Source of the DNA: Sitta carolinensis | Taxonomy: Eukaryota; Chordata; Aves; Passeriformes; Sittidae | Reading direction: 5' to 3' | NCBI GenBank assembly: GCA_032173965.1 | Contig: JAVUNC010000006.1 | Location: forward strand, 34,071,870 to 34,135,869 | Length of the DNA: 64,000 nt | Notes under the pieces: generated by a model | The model's database searches: none | The model's input: only the letters and a program-made list of their open reading frames with translations | What the model was told of the DNA's origin: nothing | Position numbers and translations under genes: made by a program | In this document: positions 39,046 through 52,761 of the stretch, piece after piece | Layout of the letters: each line of letters begins with the position of its first letter | How positions within the stretch are numbered: position 1 is the stretch's first letter

Positions 39046-42000
39046 GTGAGTTTCATTTTTATCTATTCATTTTAGGAAGCAAGTTAATTTTCCAGAATTG
39101 AGCAGGTCTCACCCCTGGAGAGGTGGTAAGACAGTTTTCTAGCTAAGTTGTTAAAGCAAAACTACAAGGTGCTTCAAGAACTCAACCAAAGCAATGAGTC
39201 AAAAAAAGTTCACAATTTCAAAATTAATTTCCTTTGAAAAGTTTCTACTAGCAGGAACTTTGAATAAGGGTTTTCCCAAAAACACTTTCTTGAGTTTCAG
39301 TTAGGCACAAGGAGAGCTGAATGTTCAAGTTGTATTGATGAAAGGAAATTGTTAAGATAAACTGAGAAACTTTGTTGTTTGTAATAAGGAATCAGAGCAG
39401 TAGCCTTTAGATAAGTTCCTGAAGTCATTTTCAGAGAACTTACTAGTACTGTATAAGTTGAATAGATACAAGAGATTTTGAAGTACTAGTAAGTGACTTA
39501 AATACTGTATTTCCCCTGAGAACACAAGCCAAAAGTTACACCTGACATAAAACTGCTAAACTACATACCTTGATGTGTCAGTGCTCTGTGTACACCTATA
39601 TAGTTTTGTCTTTGTAGCTCAAATGTATGTCATTACTATATTTTCCAAACACTAAGCCACTTTTCTTGCTGCTGTTCAGAATCTGGCTTGAAAAACTTGA
39701 AATACGAGGGTTTGTTAGAGAAGTGAAACCTATCAGGTGAGAAATTAATCTTATTTTTAATAGGATAAAAAACTTTTGTTTGTTATTGTAGCTTGTCCTT
39801 GTTATGAGAACGCTTTTCCTGTTCTTGTCAGTCTTGGTAAAGAAAGAAAAGCAATTCACTGAGTGATGCTTTCTTCTTTTGCGTGTTGCATGGGGAGGGA
39901 AGCTGAGAAATAGAGAATTTAGATGAATATAGCAGTTTGTCCTATCCTCTTCTGTTCAAAACACACTCAGATATTTGTTAATAAAAATTTAAGGAAACTT
40001 AACAGTAAAGTAAGTAAAAAAGGCTACATGTAGGCTCATAAGACGTGACAGTGTCACTGTGAGCATTATGGGACTTTCTGAGCAGTCTGTTAGTCAGTAC
40101 CCACTGTGACTTTTTCCACATTAGCACTTTGTATTCACCCAGGTCCCAGAAGAGCAGAGTGTCTAACCACTTCTTCTTTCAAGTTCTCTTAATCAAGAAG
40201 CCAGTAAAAGGTAGTCAGTCCTGTGTGTAACACCCACTCTTTCATTTCTTCTTCGAAGAAACAAAATTTTCTACTGTCCTTGCTCCTGACCTTCCTGCCT
40301 CCCCATCTTCCTGCTGCTATGTGGTTGTTCCCCCAATCAGGCTGCTCCTGCACCTGCACTTGCAAAGTCTTTCTGTTCCGTGAGCGCGGAGGCAGAAGAG
40401 TGTAGTTTCCAGTTGATTTTACACAAGGTGCTGTATGGCTGTAGGTAAGATGATAACATGGAAAGTACAACCCTAAAGTTTTAAAAGTCTTTACAGGGTC
40501 TAGGAAGAATACTGTAAGAAAATGGTGGGTTTATAGGATCAGACAAGTATGTTGTTCTGTGACAGCAGAGGTGAAAATGTCTATATCACAGCACTGTGAT
40601 TTGAATATCACAGTTTTAAATGAAGAAAGATATAGTGGTTCCACTGTCTCATTAAAAAAACTGTGCCACTTGACACCTTCAGTGAGAGGTATTTATTTCA
40701 CTTTGTGGTTGGTGGACAAAAATTGACTCCCTTTGTTCTGGATCTGAGGACTGTAAGCAATCTTATAGCAGTGGGAAAACAGAGATGTGGGATATGGGGA
40801 AAGGGAAGAGAAGGGAGGAAAGTGAGTCTCTGCAGGGCTAGGTATACACAGGTGTCATTGTACTAGATGTCATTGATTGGTGTGAGCCTAAGGCTGCTTG
40901 TGAGGTCAGACAGACAGGAAGCTTCTTCCCTGTGGCTGAGCACAATTGCACAGGCCAGGTGTTCAAAGGCAGGGGCATTAATGTAAATTTTCCTCACCTA
41001 ACCAGCCTTGTGGATGTGTCACTCAGATTAACCAGCTGATGCTCTAAATGTGAGTTTTCTTGGCATCCCAGTGAACAGTGCACGAAGAAGAAAATTTCTT
41101 TCCTTCCAGTTTTTCTAGTCCTGACCTGAGGGTGCATTCATGGTGCCCTGGGGCTTCGCTTCTGATGGCCATATTGTGTCAGTGTGGTGGTAACTAAAGA
41201 AAGTCATGCCCACTCATGAGGACATTTACACAACTTGGTAATTATTTTTTAAGGGAAGAACTGTGGAAAGAGAACTCCAGACATAGCAGCCTTGTGACTC
41301 ATTACCTTATAATTAGCTGATTGTCTCCTCTAATATGTTTGTTTTTCCTATAAAGCTTATTCTGAGTGGCTTTTATTGCTTGTTATGAATTATTCTGCCA
41401 GCTGAAGCATTTGCAGAGCTGCTGACCCTGACAGCTGGTGGCAATTGTTTTTGAAAAGACACAGAACAGCTTTAATGTTTAGAAGAAACTGACCAATAAT
41501 TTTAACTAAAGGTATTAGTGAGCAACAGCAGCTAAGAAAAACATTGCAGTTTATTCTCTAAGGAATACGTCCACTGTAACACTTTTTCTCTTCTAGAAAC
41601 ACCATTCTGAACTCTGTTAATAGAGTAGGAAAATAAGAGCTTTTTAGGCACGTTGTCTGGAAGCTGTAGCTAATTTTCCTGAAAAAGAGAAAAAGAGTAA
41701 ATAATAGGTTTAAAACCCTGTTAGAGGGAGAGTGAGAAACAGGCTCACCTGAAAGTATATGCTCTGTTCCACTCCATGGAGTCCTCTTGCCAGAAATTGT
41801 TTCTGTGGCAACAAACTTCTTTCCAGCTGGGTTGTCTTGGAGTTTGATCTAGGATTGCTTAGGCTCAGATCTGTCACCATGCCAGAATCAAATAGAAATG
41901 CAAAACTGATCTGACCTACATGTGACAGAGAGGGCACTCTGCTGTTGTTACTGTTGGTCCACAGGAGCTGTCCTCGTATTCTCCACTCAGAAATTGCTAC

Positions 42001-45000
42001 AGACATGGTTGGTGCTAGGATGAGCCCGGGCTTTCATTTCTGAGCATTGTTGCTTTATTCAGAAAGGTTTTAAGCTTTCTTTCTCTTATGTTGTGTCCTA
42101 TGGGTTAGCAGTAAAGACACCAAGCTTTGAAGAGAGGTTGAGTTGCCAACAGAGGAAGGGGAGATAAATAGTAAATGAATTACAAAAGCAAATGTAATTG
42201 AACTATCAAAGTTCAATCACTTTAATGACACCTGAATAAAATGCTAAAATATCAGTAGGGAAGAGTGGAAACGTTTCAGAGATCTATTGGTTTGGCTTTC
42301 TTTTAACTCATTATTTTAACCATTAGAATGTTATCATTTTATATCTGGAAAGATTTCATCATTCTTCTGCCACGGAAGGAGAGTTTTTCCTCTGTGATGG
42401 GTAATGATTTAGTGTCTACTCATATCTAATTAGAAGGTGCATCTGGTTTATGCTCCATCTTTAAGAACTGTTCAGACATATCTTTTAAAATAGCCATTGT
42501 CTTTTAAACTTACAGGAGGTTTAAACTAAAATCCCTGAGTTTATCACGTCAGAACATTAGTATTTGGAATTTGGATTTATGTCCAAATTTCAGAGCTGGT
42601 TTTACGCCTCCACCCCAAAGCAGGACCTGGATTTCTGAACAGCTCTCTATTTGGAATATCACATCTCCTTGGTTGGCACCTTTCCGTCTCCTCAAGAGCT
42701 CATCAGAACTCCCCGGTAATAATTTGATTGTCTTTCTTTTCTCTAGTCAGAGCCATGTTTGGAAGTCTGAATGATTTACAGCAAGGTTGTTGCTTTTGCT
42801 GTTAATTGTTGCTTTGATACTATTAAAGAAGGGGGCTTTGCATTTCTGTGAGGTCATGCCTCTCCAACTATTTTTCTCAGTTTTCATGTTGAACCTCTTT
42901 TATCCAGAAATGGAAAATCAGGAAATGGAAATGTAAGCAAACCCGCAGATACAGATGCCAGCACTTTAAATGAACTGATTAATCCACTGGGAACTAGGTT
43001 GTTGGAGTCCTGTACCCTCAAGTGAGAAAAAGAAAAGGACTGACGTTTTCAATAGTTCATCTAGGGAGCAAGCACAGCAACAAGGGAAAGAGCACAGAGG
43101 AAAACCTTCTGCAAGGCACACTGCTTCTCGTGAGAACACCGAGATATAACAATGGAAGAACGTAACTTACATGTGAATATTAACCAAGGAAACTTGGTTA
43201 ATCTCCAGAAGGGAAACTGAAAAAAAAAAAGGGAAGAAATTTAATTAAAGATTGCAATAAGGGATAGTTTAGTGAAGGTATGTTTCTACCAACTAGATGG
43301 GGACTATTTGAAGACATGCACAAATATATATGTATAATGCACCCCACACACCACCCCTCCAATTCTGTAACCAAGGAAGAAATACAGAGATACAGAACAA
43401 GAGCCAAAAAAGACTCAATTGAGCCTAAAAGGAAATGAGCATAGCTAAACAGAAGTGTGTGGAAGGGCGGATGATGTGCTAGACTAGAAAGAATTGGACC
43501 TAGAACAGAAACATATCTGAAGTGCACAATGGTGATCAGTGTAAGCCAGAAACACAAACACAGTACAAAGGCACAAAAGAATTATTTTAGTTTTTCAGAT
43601 GGCAACAGTGCACACAGTGTTAGGTGCTTCAGTTGAACAGGTTCCTATCCCATGATGAATTTACTCTCTTTGATTAAGATAAATCCAAATAGAGGAATAA
43701 TAATTAAGTAAAAAAAAAAATTACTTAAAAATTTTAAGGAGGAGTGGAAGGGAAAAATCTTCAAATATTGTAAGCAGCTTTTCATTTTACCATGCCTTAA
43801 AACTTTTGCACTACAAAATGAATCATATACTGAATCATATATGCAGAAAATGGCATTTTAAAAAGAGATTACTTTATTGAATGTATCATTATTTGCTGAT
43901 GCATGAAATAATGAAAATTATAACATTCTCCTTAAGCAGATCTGCTCAATCTCTTTAGACATGCTAGAGTTTCAACCACATTTCAGTTAGACCTAGCAAG
44001 CAAAATTTTTCTATCAGACAGTCTTTGCTGGTTGTCAAGTGTTACTAGTCAAGCACTGATTATGAATGTCCCAAACTTGTCAGCAGCACTGCACAATAAG
44101 TCCTGTCCATTGAATTATCAGTAAAAGAGGAGAAAAATTTGTTAAGATGGGTGTTTGTTTGTTTTCCAGATGACTTTCAGTTAATGAGATAGTTCTGTTT
44201 GGAGGGTATGGTGTGCTGATCCTTGGGTTCAAAGTGGCATTACAAAAGAAGCAAGCAGAAAGATAATTTGATCCCTGCTTCATTCTTCAACTTGTCAGTT
44301 TTTGAACAAGTTTTCCCTTGAGTGAAGCTGGGGAAGTTTGACAGAAGGGACTGCCTCGCATGTTGTTGGCATTCCATTCCCTTTCTGCCTGAGTGTGTGG
44401 GTATGGAGAGCGAGTTGCTCTCCATACACTCATTGGCTCCAGGGCCATGAGCATCTGGCCAAAGGTAGAGGCTGACAGCCAGTGCTTTGCTCAGCCTTGG
44501 GGTGCTCTGACCAGGATGGGGTGCTCTGGCCGGGACAGGGTGCTGACAGTGTGCTATGACCCATGGTATATAAATGGATGGCTCATGCTCAGGCAGCAGA
44601 GAAATCTGTGGGTGACTCCCATGGCTCCCTTTGAGTAGCCACTCTGTGGAACAGGGGCTGTGTGGCAGTCCTGGGGCTACAGGAACACACTGACAATCCA
44701 AGAAAGGCAAAAATCATTGAAATGCAATACGGATATGAATTAAAACTGAAGTCACTGACTTCAATGCAAGATATCTGGCATTGCCTGATGTAGCACTGTG
44801 CTGTTGTCAGAGCAGGCTGCAGCATCAAAAGAGGCAATAATACAGAGTTTAGGAAAATTAATCAGCAGGATGATTTTACCCAAGGCTGTAGATGGTAAAA
44901 TGAATCAGAGCTCATTTAACTCAGAAGGGTGAAGTTCCTATTTCTCAATCCTAGCCAACAACACAGTTGTTCCAGTTGTTGTTCGTTACTAATATTGTAT

Positions 45001-45711
45001 GTTGATTGTGGCTTATGTGGCTTCTAATAAGCAAGACCTGTGTAATCTCGGTTTTTCTTGCATTGTCCTGTTCAATGAGGATCAGTGTACAAGTTTGGAA
45101 TTATAAGCAGTTCTGTTGTCTGTGACTGATCTGCTGTTCTTCAATAGAGACAAGATGGTTTTTTTGGCTTTTGTGTCAGGGAGGATTGTGGGGAAGAGGG
45201 ACATTGACTTGGTTGAGGTTTTAGTTCAGGGGAAAGGAAGATATGGAGTTTTTTTCTCTGAGTAATAGAGTGATTTAAGATGTCTGCAGGAAATGGTGTG
45301 ATGTGTTTTCCTCCACCCACTGTTCTGTACTCAAGCAAGTCATACACAAAGCTTCAGCATGTGCCCTGTGGGTAGGAACTAATCATAGTAACTCAGCAGT
45401 GAAATACTTGGAGGGTCATGTCGTCCACTTGGTTGATCTTTAACAGCAGGAAGTGGGGGGCAAATGAGGGTCATTTTTTAAAGCTTTGAGGCAGCTATAG
45501 CATGACTAATTTCAGCTGTGATTCACCTCCCTGATACCACTTGGACTGCTTGCCTGAAATTACACATTGCATGAACTTCTTATTACCATAAATAGGGATT
45601 TTCCAAAGTATTTTTTCAGCTCTTTCTTGTGCTTAACCAGTTGTTCAGACCTCACATGAAGTAAAAAGGCTCTAATCCTAGATAAAGAATAAGTAGTAGT
45701 GTGAGATAGAA

Positions 45712-47193
45712 TGAGTAGTCTGAGGGAACAGGTAGATGTATGTGCCAAGCTATTGTCCATGATATTTGAAAAGTCGTGGCAGTCAGGTGAAGATCCAGGT
45801 GACTGGAAAAACATAAACATTGTACCATCTTTAAGAAGGATAGAAAGGTGGACTCTGGGTACTACCCACCTGTTAGCATCACCTCTGTGCCTGGGGAAGC
45901 TAATGGAACAGATCCTCCTAGATGTTCTGCTAAGGCACATCAAGGGCAGGGAGGTGATTTGGGACAGCCAGCAGAGCTGTACCAAGGGCAAGTCCTGCCT
46001 CATCAGCCTGTGGCCTTCTATGGTAGAGAGACTGCATCAGTGGGTACAGAAAGGGTCACAGATGTCATGTGTCTGGACTTCTGTAGAGCCTTTGACACGG
46101 TCCCCCTCAACATCCTTCTCTCTAAATTGGAGAGAGATGGATTTGATGGGTGGACTCTTAGGTACGTAAGAAATTGGTGGAACAGTTGCATGTAGAGGGT
46201 CATGGTCAATGGCTCAGAGTCCCTATGGACCTCAGCAGCAAGTGGTGTCCCTCAGGGATCTGTACTGGGACCAGTTTTATTTAGCATTTTCATTAATGAC
46301 ATGGATGAAGGAATCGAGGGCAGCCTCAGCAGATTTGTAGATGAGGATGGACACACCTAAAGGATGGGATGCCATCCAGATGGACCTGGACAAGCCTCAG
46401 AAGTGAGTACATGCAAACCTCATGAGTTTTAACAAGACCAAGTGCAAAGTGCTGCACCTGGGTCAGGCAATCCCTGGTATCAACACAGGCAGGGGATGAA
46501 CATATCAGAGCAGCCCTGGTGGGAAGGACCTGGGGTGCAGGTGGATGAGAGGTTGGGCATGGCCTGTCAAGGTGCACTCACAGCCCAGGGAGCCAAACAT
46601 GTCCTGGGCTGCATCCAAAGCAGGGTGGCCAGCAGGGCAAGGGAGGGGATTCTGCCCCTCTACTTCCTTCTGTTGCTACCCCACCTGAATGGAGTGCTGC
46701 ATCCAGCTCTGGGGTCCTCAGCACAGGCAGGACACGGACCTGTTGGAGTGAGTCCAGAGGAGAGTCTCTGTAATGAGCAGAGGGATGGGGCTCTCCTGTG
46801 AGCAAAGGCTGAGAGAATTGTGTTTTTCCCAGCCTGGAGAAGAGGGGGCTCCAGGGTGACCTAATTGCTGCCTTGCAGTACCTGGAAGGAACCTAAAAGA
46901 AAGGTGGTAGGAGACATTTTACAAGGGCATGTAGTGATAGGACAAGGGAGACCGGCTCCAAACCAAGGGATTCAGATTAGATGTTATAAGGAAATTTTTT
47001 ACTGTGAGGGTGGTGAGGCACTGGAACAAGTTGCCTGGATAAGCTGTGGATGCACCATCCCTAAAAGTGTTCAAGGTCAAGCTGGAAAGGGCTTTGAGCA
47101 ACTTGGTCTAGTGGAACGTGTTCCTGCCCATGGTTGGAATGAGATGATTTTTAAGGTCCCTTTCACCCCAATCCATTCTATGATTCTATGATA
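45712..47193 (+). mobile_element. CR1 LINE, 5'-truncated, degenerate reverse transcriptase
   Basis: About 1.5 kb in plus orientation. Broken frames show CR1 reverse-transcriptase landmarks: LSMIFEKSWQSGEDPGDWK, then DFCRAFDTVPLNILLSKLER and [17 protein letters not shown] sequence. Where FADD is expected it reads FVDE (about 46334-46345), so a catalytic Asp is lost. Several frameshifts and stops split it. It ends with the CR1 3' signature, ttctatgattctatgat, near 47193. It is a dead copy. Confidence 0.93.
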
Positions 47194-50100
47194 TTGGACT
47201 AACTGTGCTAATTATCCTACCTGCCTCCCTTACCCTTCATCTCAAGTTGTCCTTTATATGTGCAGGTATCAAAAAAGAAGCTAAAGCCATAAAAACCTGA
47301 AATGGAAAAGGTATAGAAACATAATATGGAATTCCCAGACTATCAAAAGATGGAGCAAATGGAATAATTTACTAAAGACTGTAAAAAATTGTATGTCCGT
47401 GTTAGGAAAAAATTGACATTGATGACTAATTAGTCTTTTGTTTATGTGGATTCTGAAAAAAATGTTGCCGACTTCCTTCTTTGACAATAGGTTTATAAGA
47501 TGAGTCATCTGTTAAAAGTAAAGTTATTTGTAATTTACAGAACATTTTTACAATTCCTTTCAACTGAAACAGATATACAGAGTAATAATTATCTTGCTCA
47601 GAGGTTCATGTTAGGAAAATCCACTTGCAAGTTACAAACAATGAATGGATTCTGCATAGATGTAAATTACTTTAGTTTAGAAACTCAATTTGACTCCTTC
47701 TCTTCTTCACAAAACTAAGTGTTGTGTCTGTTTTACCCAATTTGTCATAATTCCTGAAACATTACCAGCAATAATTCACAAATCGCTGTAACTAAATGTT
47801 ACATAAATTCTATATTATAAAAATAATATATATTTGTGTTTGTGCTTCATATATACTCATCTTTCTTTTCCTTTACTTATCTTGTGTTAATAGAAAAGTA
47901 ATGAATAATTAATTTTAATTAGCTTCTCTGCCTTCTCATCTGACCTTATGCTTCCAGGCTTTGAGAAACAGGATCAAACAATCTGACAAACCTGCAAGTG
48001 TTGAAGGAAGCTTAGCGTGTGAATTAAGGGCTGGTGTTTGTGTAGATAATGACCTGAACCAAATCCTAAACTGAAACTACCCGGTTTCTGATTCCAAGAT
48101 ATGCAGGACAGTTCAAGTCCTGCAATGACAGCCAAGTGACTCAGGCCTGTCTGCACTGTGTGACAGCTGCGAGGACAGATTAAATAGCAAGAGACCACAC
48201 AGGCACACAAGCATGCTACACTCCTGTTAATGAAGATAGGTGCTTCATGGAAGAGACAAGATAGGTGCACAATGGTTGCAAATTCCAGCAAGGAAGTCGT
48301 TTGGTGCAGTCCCATTTTTCTCTGCCAAAAAAATATGTGGCCTAGTTGCAGACAGATTTCTTGCAATGGAAATTGTAGCAGTGTTCACTGAAACTGAAAA
48401 GACCCACCTGGGCTCCCTGCTGCTACTTGGTCCAAGGTGAAGAGGCTGTTGCTGCCAGTGGCTCTGGCTGCTTCCTGTGCCATTGCAGCAGGCAGCCTTT
48501 AATATGTGAGCTGCCCCATGGTTCATGGTGCAGGGGTAAGTCGTGTTTGTCAACAGCTAAGGCATAAAGGAGTTGGGAAAGAAAAGAACTGTTGTTGAAT
48601 TCTCCAGTGAGTAGTAAAATTGGCTTGTTTAAACAATGAAAAAGTGAGGCTTTCTGAAGCTCTGGGATCCTTGGCTTTATTTTTAATCCAGGAACAAGAG
48701 AATTGTTTAGAGCTCAGGTAGATGGAGAGGGTCTTCTAATCTATTTTCAAGACTTAGGCTTAGATGGGTATCATCTAAAAGATGTGGGCATATAGGAGAG
48801 AGAAATACTGCCTGGACATGACTGCAGACTCGGGATACTGAAGGTGTTACATAAACTATGATAAAAACCAAAAAAGTCGCACGACTGCACTATATCCATA
48901 TGAAAGTTGTCTAAAAGAAATGCCTGTGTGTTCCTGTCCATAACTGCCTTCAGCTTTATGATTGTCTGCACCCCAGATGTTTTTCATAGAGCAACTTTTT
49001 AAATTTTTCTCCTCCCTCTAGCCAGATGTGGCTAATAAGTAATAGGGGAGCTATTTGTCTTTTCTATACCCTGCATCACCTTTCCTTCATTTTCCACTTT
49101 TTCAGACAGCTTGTAAAGTATTGTGTCATTTGTTCTTAATAACAGAGTGGGCTCTTCCACACCCATTTGTTTAAACCTGCCAGTGCAATCCTTTGACACA
49201 AGTTCGTTGAAAAAACCCTATGGTTTCACTCCCTGGCTAGTGCAGAGCTGTATTTAGTGTACCTGGTGCTGGGGAAAGGTTGAACTGCTTCTGTATTTCC
49301 ATTTGGCTGCTGAGTCTCTCCTTAGCCAGGTGTGAGTGGTCAAAGGTACAAAGGCAGCCCAGAGCCCACACACTGAAGAGGCCAAAGCAAGGGAAGGATT
49401 TCCTGTCTCACTGTTGCCACTGACCAGAACAGCAGTATAAGACAGCTATTGCACAAGAATATGGATCTTTCTTTTTTATCCCCATCTGTTGTCCCTGAAA
49501 ATAGCCTTCTGATTTGTTTTAGTATAGTGGAGTCAGTTCTCATGAATTGTAAGATAAACAAGAATCATGTTTGCATTCCTCTGTGAAAAGAAATCACCTG
49601 ATGGACTTCTCAAGTGACCAGTGGAGATGGAGAGGTGGTAACTTCTCTGTCCAATCTCTGATCACTGTCCAGAAACTTATATATACGAAGTCAACAATAA
49701 ACTAGAGACTTCCTTTCTTCTTCTCTACCTGAACACCTGTTGTGTGTGTTACTATGTGTTTCTATCTGTTGCACAGTAACACCCATCTTTGAAGCTGGAA
49801 AGAGTTTCTTAGCACAAAGCAAAGAGTTTGCTACTGCCAGCCTTCTCTTCCTGCCCCTTCAAATAGCCCACTCCAGCATTTCTTCTAGAAGCAGGAAATG
49901 TTGCTGTAATCATAAGTGTATATTATATTAGCATAATATTGCATCAATAAGACTTTTGCTGCCTCCTTCACATTCTGCATTCTGGCAAGACTTTTAAACT
50001 AAGCAGAAATAATTTTACTTATTACAGAGAATTATATTTTCTGTATGTAAACAGATAAATCATAATTTGATAAAAACATTTAGAGTTCTTAGAGGAAAAG

Positions 50101-51802
50101 AAACATCTTAAAGAAACACTGCAGCTGTAGAGTACGTCTGCTTTTCTTCATACTGTGATCCATAATGACTCACTGGGTAACACAGAATGAAACTCAGTGC
50201 TAGACATATAAAGACAGTTCTGAATTTTAAAAACTGTCAACAGCTTTTGAATTACTATTTGGCCTTATCCACAGGAGCTGGACACTGGCTGGGCACTGCT
50301 GGTAGATATGATGATAGGTCTCAGATTTTAGGTATTTTAGAGAAGAACTAAGGTGTGCCAATCATCCTGTGCAGGCAAACCCTTATATGTAAAAGTCACC
50401 AAACCATTATACAGAAATGCTATGAAATACAAACTCAGGCCAGGAGCTCTGGACTCTGCGTTGGGGTAAGAAGGTTATCAAACCTGCTTCAGCAAAGATT
50501 CTGTGCACTGCCCCTGTCTGCAGATGGAAGAGATATGTGATGGTTATGAAGCCTTGGAGAAACTGGATAGTGTTACAGGGGAGCTAAGGGCCCCTAGGTG
50601 TCAGTGATTGGGGAAATTTGTACATTACTGACTGATTTCTGCTGTACGTGTCAGCACTGCTAACATTGTCATATTTATTCCAGGGGAAGGTTATGGCAAT
50701 CTGGAGCAAACATCAATCTGAACCACAGGTATCTGTGACTGGGTCCCCTTTAGCAGCTTTTCTCCTGCTGTGTTTGATACACGAGTTGTAACTATTGTGA
50801 CTCTCACAGTGGAGAGTGTGAGTCTCTTAAACCCCAAAGGAGCTGCTTGAGACTGAGAAGTGGAGGAGAGCAGAGTGCTAGACTTGAGCAGTCTTTCACA
50901 CAAGTTGCGTTTGACAGGGCAGTTAAAAGTTTGAGGGAGATGAATTTATCTTGGCCAATTGTTTCATGACTGAGAGTTTCTGAGCTCCCAAAAATAATTC
51001 CACCAAAACCAGGGCTGATGTCCTCTCTGTTGGAAAGAAGAAGTAAAAGTAAAGGATGAAAACTACATTCCAATTCTTATTTGTATGTGTTTGCTGTGAA
51101 TTCTGTGGAAATAGGCCAGTTGAAGCGAAAAAATTAAATTCTTTGCAGGTTTGATCACTTATTTTTGCCAGGCAATTCTTTTCTGGCTTAAAGCAAGTGG
51201 TTTTGTTTTCAGTTTCTACAGGAGTAAAGCCTGTCATTATTAAAAAAAACCCCAAAATATGTATTAAAATAATTATTTGACAAATGCTAAAGTAATTTTA
51301 CTGTAGTGTGGTCACATTTTTGTAAGGGTTGCCTTGGAAGAAATTTTATGTTCCTAGATGGGACAGAAGACGATAAGAAAAATTCAAATTAGCATAGCAA
51401 ACAAGAAAATGCAGCAAGGCCTTATCTTTGTCATTGGATAGTGCCTCCTTTGAATCCATAGTATCTGAAGCTGTGAAAGGAGTACACAAATTGTTAACCT
51501 TACTAAGGTTAACATCCTTACCCACATCCCTGAATTTCCTGAGGAGAGATTGAAAGAAATACAGTCTTGCTGTTCTGCACCACCAGGTTAAACAGGCATT
51601 CCCTTCAGACTAGGCACAGTTTGCCCTGCTGTTCTCCAGTGCTGAGCATCTGTGCCCATGTCAATATATCATGAGGTGATAAAATGCTGAATGGGGTATT
51701 TCATTCTTTAGTCGAGTGTTTCATCACTGTGAGCTGGGACCAGGTTTGACCTAGTAGAACTGAGTGCTAACCCATTGTCAGCAGTGTTTCTTGCATGTTA
51801 AA

Positions 51803-51878
51803 TATATAGTATTATATTATAGTATATAATAAAGTATTAATTATAGTATAGTTCAGTATAGTATAGTATAGCATAGCA
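51803..51878. repeat. TATAG/AGTAT-type AT-rich tandem repeat
   Basis: Imperfect repeats of gtata and gtatagtata, changing to gcata at the end, in the probable GPR68 intron. Confidence 0.85.
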
Positions 51879-52627
51879 TCTCAGTGGCTTTTATGGTTAT
51901 GTGTTTGGATTATACCAGATTTTTCAGGTAAAAACAATTACATTCATATTCAGTGAAGATGAAAAGGAAGGATACAAATGTGTAAGTTGTAAATGTGTAG
52001 GTTTGGCAGTTGATGGTGAATAAAGAATATTTAATGTCATACCCTGTAGATCTGAGACTATGGTGATGCACTGTATCAGAGTTTCACCATGTCCTTCCAA
52101 CAGAGGAAGACATCTTGCTTTCAGGATTGTTTTTACCAGTAACTGTAAGAAAGACTGCTAAAAATCCCTTTTTTTCCCCATCCTGCTGAATAGAACTGTA
52201 TATTACACAGTATCTTGTATATAAAGGGAAATTTAAGAAATGGAAATTAATAATCAAGAGTTTTGTGCACCCTACATCCTCTAAGGAAGTTTGTGTGGAC
52301 TGCTGGTTTACCAGAGACATTTTTTCCATCATAGACAAACCTGATTACGGCTTTTATGCTGTCTAAAAACCAGAGATGTTATTTCTTCACATTTTAGATA
52401 TCTCCAAAGCTAAAACAACAAATATTTGTAATTTGCTTTGTGATTCTGGATCACGTAATTTTATTGTACTTTTCTGTTACATACTAGGAGTTATGTGAAT
52501 CTTGATTTCCCAGACAGGCTTCATCTTTATCAAAGACTTAGGGCTAGGAAAAGGCAGCCTTCTGAAAAGTGTATTATACGTTCAACAACTGTATCCTTCT
52601 AAAGATTTTCTTGTGTTTTATCTTCAG

Positions 52628-52761
52628 GTTATTAACATCCTGCAGCAAGTCATCACTTCAGCCTAGAGGTTTGCGGAAGAAATAAACTCTACATGAACAT
52701 AGAATGTAATTAAATCTTAGATTCTGGACCCTGATGAGTGATATATGGGGAGAAGTAGAAG
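52628..52761 (+). other. GPR68: GPR68 5' UTR on the coding exon, with two upstream ATGs
   Basis: The acceptor is gttttatcttcag. Before the start codon lie a 6-codon frame (52693-52713) and an 18-codon frame (52734-52790). The second is out of frame and overlaps the GPR68 ATG by 29 nt. Confidence 0.65.

Larger units (their letters stand above)
39046..52627. other. Probable GPR68 5' intron, 13.6 kb
   Basis: Apart from the CR1 at 45.7-47.2 kb and a TATAG-type repeat at 51.8 kb I see no gene. A short tandem GGGGTGCTCTG unit occurs at about 44499-44530. Confidence 0.5.

Noticed and set aside
45848..46801. Several frames of 80-150 codons as host genes
   Set aside because: They are pieces of the broken CR1 reverse transcriptase and its antisense.
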